A stretch of DNA of 11,101 bases from Spirochaetaceae bacterium (GTDB lineage: Bacteria > Spirochaetota > Spirochaetia > Treponematales > Breznakiellaceae): contig JAITAM010000197.1 of NCBI GenBank assembly GCA_031284085.1, positions 1 to 11,101 of the forward strand, in the 5' to 3' direction. Position 1 is the first letter of the stretch; the number at the start of each line of letters is the position of its first letter. Below the pieces are notes generated by a model. It was given only the letters and a program-made list of their open reading frames with translations, made no database searches and was not told where the DNA came from. Positions 7,781 through 11,101 of the stretch are shown here, piece by piece. The position numbers and the translations under genes are program-made.

Positions 7781-8665
7781 TTGTTTATGGTAAATGATCG
7801 GCAAGCAATTATCTTTAACGAAGAAGTCCAGCGCCTTATTGATAGTTTCGCTTATTGCTTCAAAGTGCGTTTCACCGTCTTTTCTGTGGACGGAGAAGAT
7901 GCGCTTATGGGATATCCCTACAGTTTGTCGGATTATTGTCTGTTGATTCGCAAATCGCTTGGCGAAGAGAATGCCTGTATCAAACAAAACCACTATGCGT
8001 GCAACCGCTGTGAACAGAACCGCAAGCTGCTTTTGTACCGATGCCATGCAGGCCTCAATGAGGCGGTCATGCCTATTATTTGCGGAACAGACACGGTCGG
8101 CTATGCGATGATAGGGCAATTCAGAATGAAAGAGAAAATACCTCAGGATATTATAATAAAGTGGCAAGGAAAAGATCTTGATCCTGAAATCCTCGAACAA
8201 ACCTTTGCCAAATTACCGTTTTTTGATGAACCCATGGTGAGCAATATGCTGCACCTCTTTTCTATGCTCACAGAATTCATTGTTTCCCATGATTATGTGA
8301 ATATTATGCCTCTGAGCTTGGCGGAAAGGCTGAACCACTGGCTGGAAAAACACATCATGGAGCCTGTGAGCCTAGACGATGCGGCAAAAGCTATGTGCTG
8401 CAGCTCTTCTACTATATCCCACACCATCAAGAAAAGTTTCGGCATGAGTTTTAAGCGCTTTTTCACTCTCAAGCGCATTGCCTATTTTGAGAGTCAGATA
8501 AGAAAAGATTCGGCGCAGAGTATCTGCCAAGCAGCGGAGAAGGCAGGCTATGACGATCCTTTGTATTTTTCCCGCATATACAAACGAGTCCGCAACAGTA
8601 CGCCCAAAGAATTCCGAGATTTCGTGCGCGGATGTGAAGCCTTAAGGCCGCCCGCCCTGCAATAA
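7781..8665 (+). CDS. AraC-family transcriptional regulator with PocR-type sensory domain
   Basis: This 294-residue protein has an N-terminal PocR-like ligand-binding domain (about 5-165) and a C-terminal AraC/XylS DNA-binding domain (about 180-288) with two helix-turn-helices. The PocR signature is the cysteine cluster Cys66, Cys74, Cys77, Cys88 with CHAGLNEAVMPI, followed by GYAMIGQF. The DNA-binding part shows LDDAAKAMCCSSSTISH and the second-helix consensus AAEKAGYDDPLYFSRIYKR and TPKEFRDF. PocR domains sense small organic ligands; the ligand here is unknown. The start is uncertain: GGAGG (7765-7769) is 11 nt from TTG 7781 and 17 nt from the in-frame ATG 7787, so I prefer TTG. It lies upstream of, and in line with, the permease genes and probably controls them, perhaps also uxaBA. 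Confidence 0.88.
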   Translation: MFMVNDRQAIIFNEEVQRLIDSFAYCFKVRFTVFSVDGEDALMGYPYSLSDYCLLIRKSLGEENACIKQNHYACNRCEQNRKLLLYRCHAGLNEAVMPIICGTDTVGYAMIGQFRMKEKIPQDIIIKWQGKDLDPEILEQTFAKLPFFDEPMVSNMLHLFSMLTEFIVSHDYVNIMPLSLAERLNHWLEKHIMEPVSLDDAAKAMCCSSSTISHTIKKSFGMSFKRFFTLKRIAYFESQIRKDSAQSICQAAEKAGYDDPLYFSRIYKRVRNSTPKEFRDFVRGCEALRPPALQ

Positions 8666-8700
8666 TACCACCCTCCTAATCATTATGTCCTGAAATTCCA

Positions 8701-8737
8701 GAAAATTGCGTAATCGTCCATTTTTTTTGCAAATTTC
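8701..8737. promoter_or_regulatory. Inverted repeat upstream of the permease genes, possible operator
   Basis: GAAAATTGC (8701-8709) and GCAAATTTC (8729-8737) are inverted copies with 8 of 9 matches, separated by 19 nt that include a T8 run (8721-8728). Another GAAATT occurs at 8692-8697. The arms flank the expected -35 position of the putative permease promoter. The symmetry is seen; which protein binds, if any, is unknown. Confidence 0.4.
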
Positions 8738-8739
8738 AC

Positions 8740-8745
8740 TATGGT
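8740..8745 (+). promoter_or_regulatory. Putative -10 box for the permease genes
   Basis: TATGGT here is identical to the tRNA-Pro -10 box, but no good TTGACA lies 16-18 nt upstream. A missing -35 is common at activator-dependent promoters, which would fit control by the upstream AraC-type protein. It would give a leader of roughly 43 nt. Confidence 0.33.
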
Positions 8746-8794
8746 TTTACACCAAAAGCCCCCTTATGATCAAAAATAAGTGGAGGAATTTCTT

Positions 8795-9715
8795 GTGAAA
8801 CACAAAACGTTTCTTGAAAAAGTTTGGGAAAATCGAATTATGGTTTTAATGCTGCTGCCCGCGACCGTTTTTACGGTGCTGTTTTCCTATGTGCCTATGG
8901 CCGGAATCATAGTCGCATTTAAGGACTACCAGAATCGCTTGGGTATTTGGGGCAGTCCGTGGGCGGGACTTAACAATTTTAAGTACCTTGTCGTCTCTGA
9001 TAAGCTGTGGTCTCTCACGCGGAACACCATGCTTTACAATCTTGCCTTCATTGTTCTGGGTATGGTTTGTGAAATCGGACTTGCCATTATTATCAGCGAA
9101 TTGCCCTTGGCGCGCCTCAAAAAAACCTTCCAGTCTTTCACTTTCCTCCCCTTTTTCATCTCATGGGTCGTGGCCGCCTCCATCGTGCTTAATATTTTCG
9201 GCTATGAAAACGGCGTGATCAACACGATGCTCACCGGTATAGGGTCGGAACGGGTCAATATTTATGGAGACCCCGCGCAGTTCCCCTTCGTGCTGATACT
9301 CATACGGCTGTGGAAGAACACCGGCTATGGAGCGATTATCTACCTAGCTTCAATTACCGGCATGGACCAGCAGATGCTTGAGGCCGCTGAAATAGACGGC
9401 GCAAACATCTTCCAGCGCATTTGGCATATCACCATCGCCCATATACGGCCAACTATGGTCATAATGCTGCTCTTGGCTATTGGGCAGATATTCCGCGGGG
9501 ATTTTGGTATGTTCTACCAGATTGTCGGGCGCAGCCAACTACTTATCGAAGTCAGCGACATCATTGATACGTTTGTCTACCGATCCCTGATCAACTCACC
9601 CAATACCGGCATGGCCGCCGCTGCCGGGTTGTACCAAAGCGTCTTATGCTTTATTACGATTCTCATCGCAAACCACGTGGTGAAGAAAATCGAACCGGAC
9701 TACACGCTCTTTTAG
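8795..9715 (+). CDS. ABC sugar transporter permease, LplB class
   Basis: This 306-residue integral membrane protein is one half of the channel of a carbohydrate ABC importer (CUT1, LplB/YtcP group, in which pectin-derived and other complex oligosaccharides are known cargo). About six hydrophobic helices are visible, starting with MVLMLLPATVFTVLFSYVPM, and the cytoplasmic EAA loop reads EAAEIDGANIFQRI (from residue 196), which docks on the ATPase. YVPMAGIIVAFKDY and GLNNFKYL are typical of this subgroup. I chose GTG 8795 because GGAGG (8782-8786) is 8 nt upstream; the longer frame from GTG 8780 would place that ribosome site inside the gene. The second permease follows after 19 nt. No ATPase gene is present, so a shared MsmX/UgpC-like ATPase is likely. 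The cargo is inferred only from the nearby uxaBA genes. Confidence 0.92.
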   Translation: MKHKTFLEKVWENRIMVLMLLPATVFTVLFSYVPMAGIIVAFKDYQNRLGIWGSPWAGLNNFKYLVVSDKLWSLTRNTMLYNLAFIVLGMVCEIGLAIIISELPLARLKKTFQSFTFLPFFISWVVAASIVLNIFGYENGVINTMLTGIGSERVNIYGDPAQFPFVLILIRLWKNTGYGAIIYLASITGMDQQMLEAAEIDGANIFQRIWHITIAHIRPTMVIMLLLAIGQIFRGDFGMFYQIVGRSQLLIEVSDIIDTFVYRSLINSPNTGMAAAAGLYQSVLCFITILIANHVVKKIEPDYTLF

Positions 9716-9734
9716 CGGCAAAAGGACTAAGATT

Positions 9735-10649
9735 ATGAATACACTAAAGAAACATGGAAAACGGGTTTTCTCGGCGGATAAGTTTGTATTCCACCTTATC
9801 GGCTACGTACTTCTTGCAGGCTTCGCCTTTGTCTGCCTTGCGCCTTTCTATTTGGTGGCCGTGAACTCTTTCATGGATGAAGGAACAATCATCCGCGAGG
9901 GCTTCAGCTTTTACCCGCGGGTCTTTTCCCTGACCGGCTATTCAATGCTCTTGAAAAACCCGCAAACGATTATCAATTCCTACGGCATTACCGTCCTTGT
10001 AACGGTTCTGGGAACGGTACTCGCCTTGCTCATGGTAACCATGACAGGCTTTGTCCTGAGCCGCACGGATTTCCACTTCCGCAACTTTATGAGCTTCTTC
10101 TTTTACTTTACCACGCTCTTCAACGGCGGACTGGTCCCCTACTACCTCTTGTGTACGAGAACCCTGCACTTTACCAACAAGGTTTACGCCTTGATTCTGC
10201 CCATGCTTTTCTCAGTGTGGAACATGATCATCGCCAAAAACTTCTTCAAATCCATTCCCTTTGCCTTAGTTGAGTCCGCGAAAATAGACGGCGCAAACGA
10301 TCTGACCATCTACTTCAAGCTGATACTGCCGATTAGTATGCCGCTTTTGGCAACCATCGGCCTCTTCACAGCACTGGGCTACTGGAACGATTGGTACAAC
10401 TGTATGTTGTTCATCAACAATATGCACAGCGAGCTGTGGACCCTGCAATACTACTTACAAAATATGTTGAACAGCGCTCAGGCTTTGCAGCGCGTGGCGG
10501 AACATTCGGGCGTTGCGTTCAAAACCGTCCCGCTTGAGAGCATGAAGCTTGCCATGACCGTTGTGGCCACGGGTCCTATGCTCTTGGCCTATCCTTTTGT
10601 GCAGAAATATTTTGTGAAAGGCTTGACCATCGGGGCGGTGAAAGGATAG
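9735..10649 (+). CDS. ABC sugar transporter permease, YtcP/AraQ class
   Basis: This 304-residue protein is the second membrane half of the same CUT1 importer. It has about six hydrophobic helices, beginning with FHLIGYVLLAGFAFVCLAPFYLV, an EAA loop ESAKIDGANDLTIYF (from residue 180), the class-typical LGYWNDWYNC segment, and the C-terminus YPFVQKYFVKGLTIGAVKG, which is the family's normal ending. AAAGGA (9721-9726) is 8 nt from ATG 9735. The pair is co-transcribed. The striking feature is at the 3' end: the last ~17 codons and the TAG stop are copied, in frame, in every 147-bp unit of the array that follows. A solute-binding lipoprotein gene is usually adjacent to such pairs and could lie beyond the array. 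Confidence 0.92.
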   Translation: MNTLKKHGKRVFSADKFVFHLIGYVLLAGFAFVCLAPFYLVAVNSFMDEGTIIREGFSFYPRVFSLTGYSMLLKNPQTIINSYGITVLVTVLGTVLALLMVTMTGFVLSRTDFHFRNFMSFFFYFTTLFNGGLVPYYLLCTRTLHFTNKVYALILPMLFSVWNMIIAKNFFKSIPFALVESAKIDGANDLTIYFKLILPISMPLLATIGLFTALGYWNDWYNCMLFINNMHSELWTLQYYLQNMLNSAQALQRVAEHSGVAFKTVPLESMKLAMTVVATGPMLLAYPFVQKYFVKGLTIGAVKG

Positions 10650-10676
10650 GCGCAGGCGCACGCAATGCGAAGGTTC

Positions 10677-10703
10677 ATGTCTGCGTTGCCGGCATATTTT
10701 TTT
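10677..10703 (+). terminator. Possible terminator in repeat unit 1, small hairpin with T7
   Basis: ATGTC (10677-10681) pairs with GGCAT (10691-10695) using one G-U pair, followed by A and T7 (10697-10703). In unit 2 the same stem becomes ATGCC/GGCAT, all Watson-Crick, though its T tract is interrupted by a C. Unit 3 repeats unit 1. It competes with the larger stem at 10688-10735. Confidence 0.28.
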
Positions 10704-10745
10704 ACTGGTGCCGCCGCAAGCTGTACCGTGCCGGCTTCCCTTTTT
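10688..10745 (+). terminator. Stem-loop with T-rich tail in repeat unit 1, likely permease operon terminator
   Basis: GCCGGCAT (10688-10695) pairs with GTGCCGGC (10728-10735) in an 8-bp stem with one G-U pair. An inner stem GGTGC (10707-10711) with GTACC (10723-10727) stacks directly on it, leaving the T-rich 10696-10706 as a one-sided bulge. The tail TTCCCTTTTT follows. The structure recurs in units 2 (10835-10882) and 3 (10982-11029), where most unit-to-unit changes avoid paired bases, although unit 3 loses the outermost pair. A terminator is the simplest reading; the interrupted T tract keeps confidence moderate. Confidence 0.42.
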
Positions 10746-11101
10746 GTGCAAAACTGTTTTGTGGAAAGGTTGACCATCGGGGCGGCGAAAGGATAGGCAC
10801 AGGCGCACGCAGTGCGAAGGTTCATGCCAGCGCCGCCGGCATATTTCTTTACCGGTGCCGCCGCAAGCTGTACCGTGCCGGCTTCCCTTTTTGTGCAAAA
10901 CTGTTTTGTGGAAAGGTTGACCATCGGGGCGGTGAAAGGGTAGGCACAGGTGCACGCAATGCGAAGATTCATGTCTGCGCTACCGGCATATTTTTTTACT
11001 GGTGCCGCCGCAAGCTGTACCGTGCCGGCTTCCCCTTTTGTGCAAAACTGTTTTGTGAAAGGCTTGACCATCGGGGCGGTGAAAGGATAGGCGCAGGCGC
11101 A

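Larger units (their letters stand above)
10594..11101 (+). repeat. 147-bp tandem array derived from the permease 3' end
   Basis: Three complete units follow the permease stop: 10650-10796, 10797-10943 and 10944-11090, with the start of a fourth at 11091-11101 cut by the window edge. By hand count, units 1 and 2, and units 1 and 3, differ at about 10 of 147 positions. Each unit ends in a copy of the permease tail (FVQNCFVxxLTIGAxKG and TAG), and the permease's own end from about 10594 acts as the founding copy. The period is exactly 49 codons, so frame is preserved. On the plus strand each unit holds a 43-codon reading frame starting at 10665 (ATG), 10812 (GTG) and 10959 (ATG) without a ribosome site. 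No gene is convincing in 10650-11101. It is not a CRISPR array: units abut without spacers. Confidence 0.93.

Noticed and set aside
8780..8794. GTG 8780 as the start of the first permease
   Set aside because: The clear GGAGG at 8782-8786 would lie inside the gene; it is ideally spaced for GTG 8795.
10589..11071. Minus-strand open frame of about 160 codons with 49-residue repeats (and a second minus frame at 10455-10955)
   Set aside because: Both stay open because the unit length is a multiple of three and the DNA is GC-rich. They run back into the permease gene, lack ribosome sites and resemble no protein I know.
10650..11101. CRISPR array
   Set aside because: The repeated units are 147 bp, abut directly and contain no unique spacers.

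Overview
The window looks like chromosomal DNA of a host-associated or carbohydrate-fermenting bacterium, most plausibly a spirochaete of the Treponema type. This is an inference from four things: a hybrid histidine kinase with a 7TM-DISM-like sensor, a PocR-type AraC regulator, paired LplB/YtcP-class sugar permeases, and moderate GC content with a tRNA whose CCA end is not encoded. No rRNA or other marker fixes the taxon.

Layout. Positions 1-606 hold the 3' part of a thiamine pyrophosphokinase gene. A consensus sigma-70-like promoter at 767-796 precedes a two-gene unit: a large hybrid sensor kinase (820-3426) overlapping by 11 nt the release-factor methyltransferase gene prmC (3416-4273). 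A 204-nt gap with RNA-structure potential leads to uxaB (4478-5962) and uxaA (5972-7483), which take tagaturonate through altronate to 2-keto-3-deoxygluconate. A tRNA-Pro(UGG) gene lies on the opposite strand (7527-7599) with its own promoter. Next come a PocR/AraC-family regulator (7781-8665) and two ABC permease genes (8795-9715 and 9735-10649). The last 452 nt are a tandem array of 147-bp units that runs off the right edge.

How the genes may work together. The central and right part reads as a locus for plant-cell-wall uronate use, probably pectin. The permease pair would import an oligosaccharide with a solute-binding protein and ATPase encoded elsewhere, the AraC-type protein would sense a ligand and control transport, and UxaB/UxaA would degrade the released galacturonate. 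Uronate isomerase, KDG kinase/aldolase, the binding protein and the ATPase are not in the window.

The two most unusual signals are in non-coding DNA. First, uxaB has a perfect Shine-Dalgarno sequence 24 nt from its start codon, but a 17-nt GC hairpin sits between them and would reduce the effective distance to 7 nt. Second, the 147-bp tandem units each contain a copy of the last ~17 codons and stop codon of the second permease gene, joined to a conserved stem-loop. The period is exactly 49 codons, so the permease frame is kept through the array.
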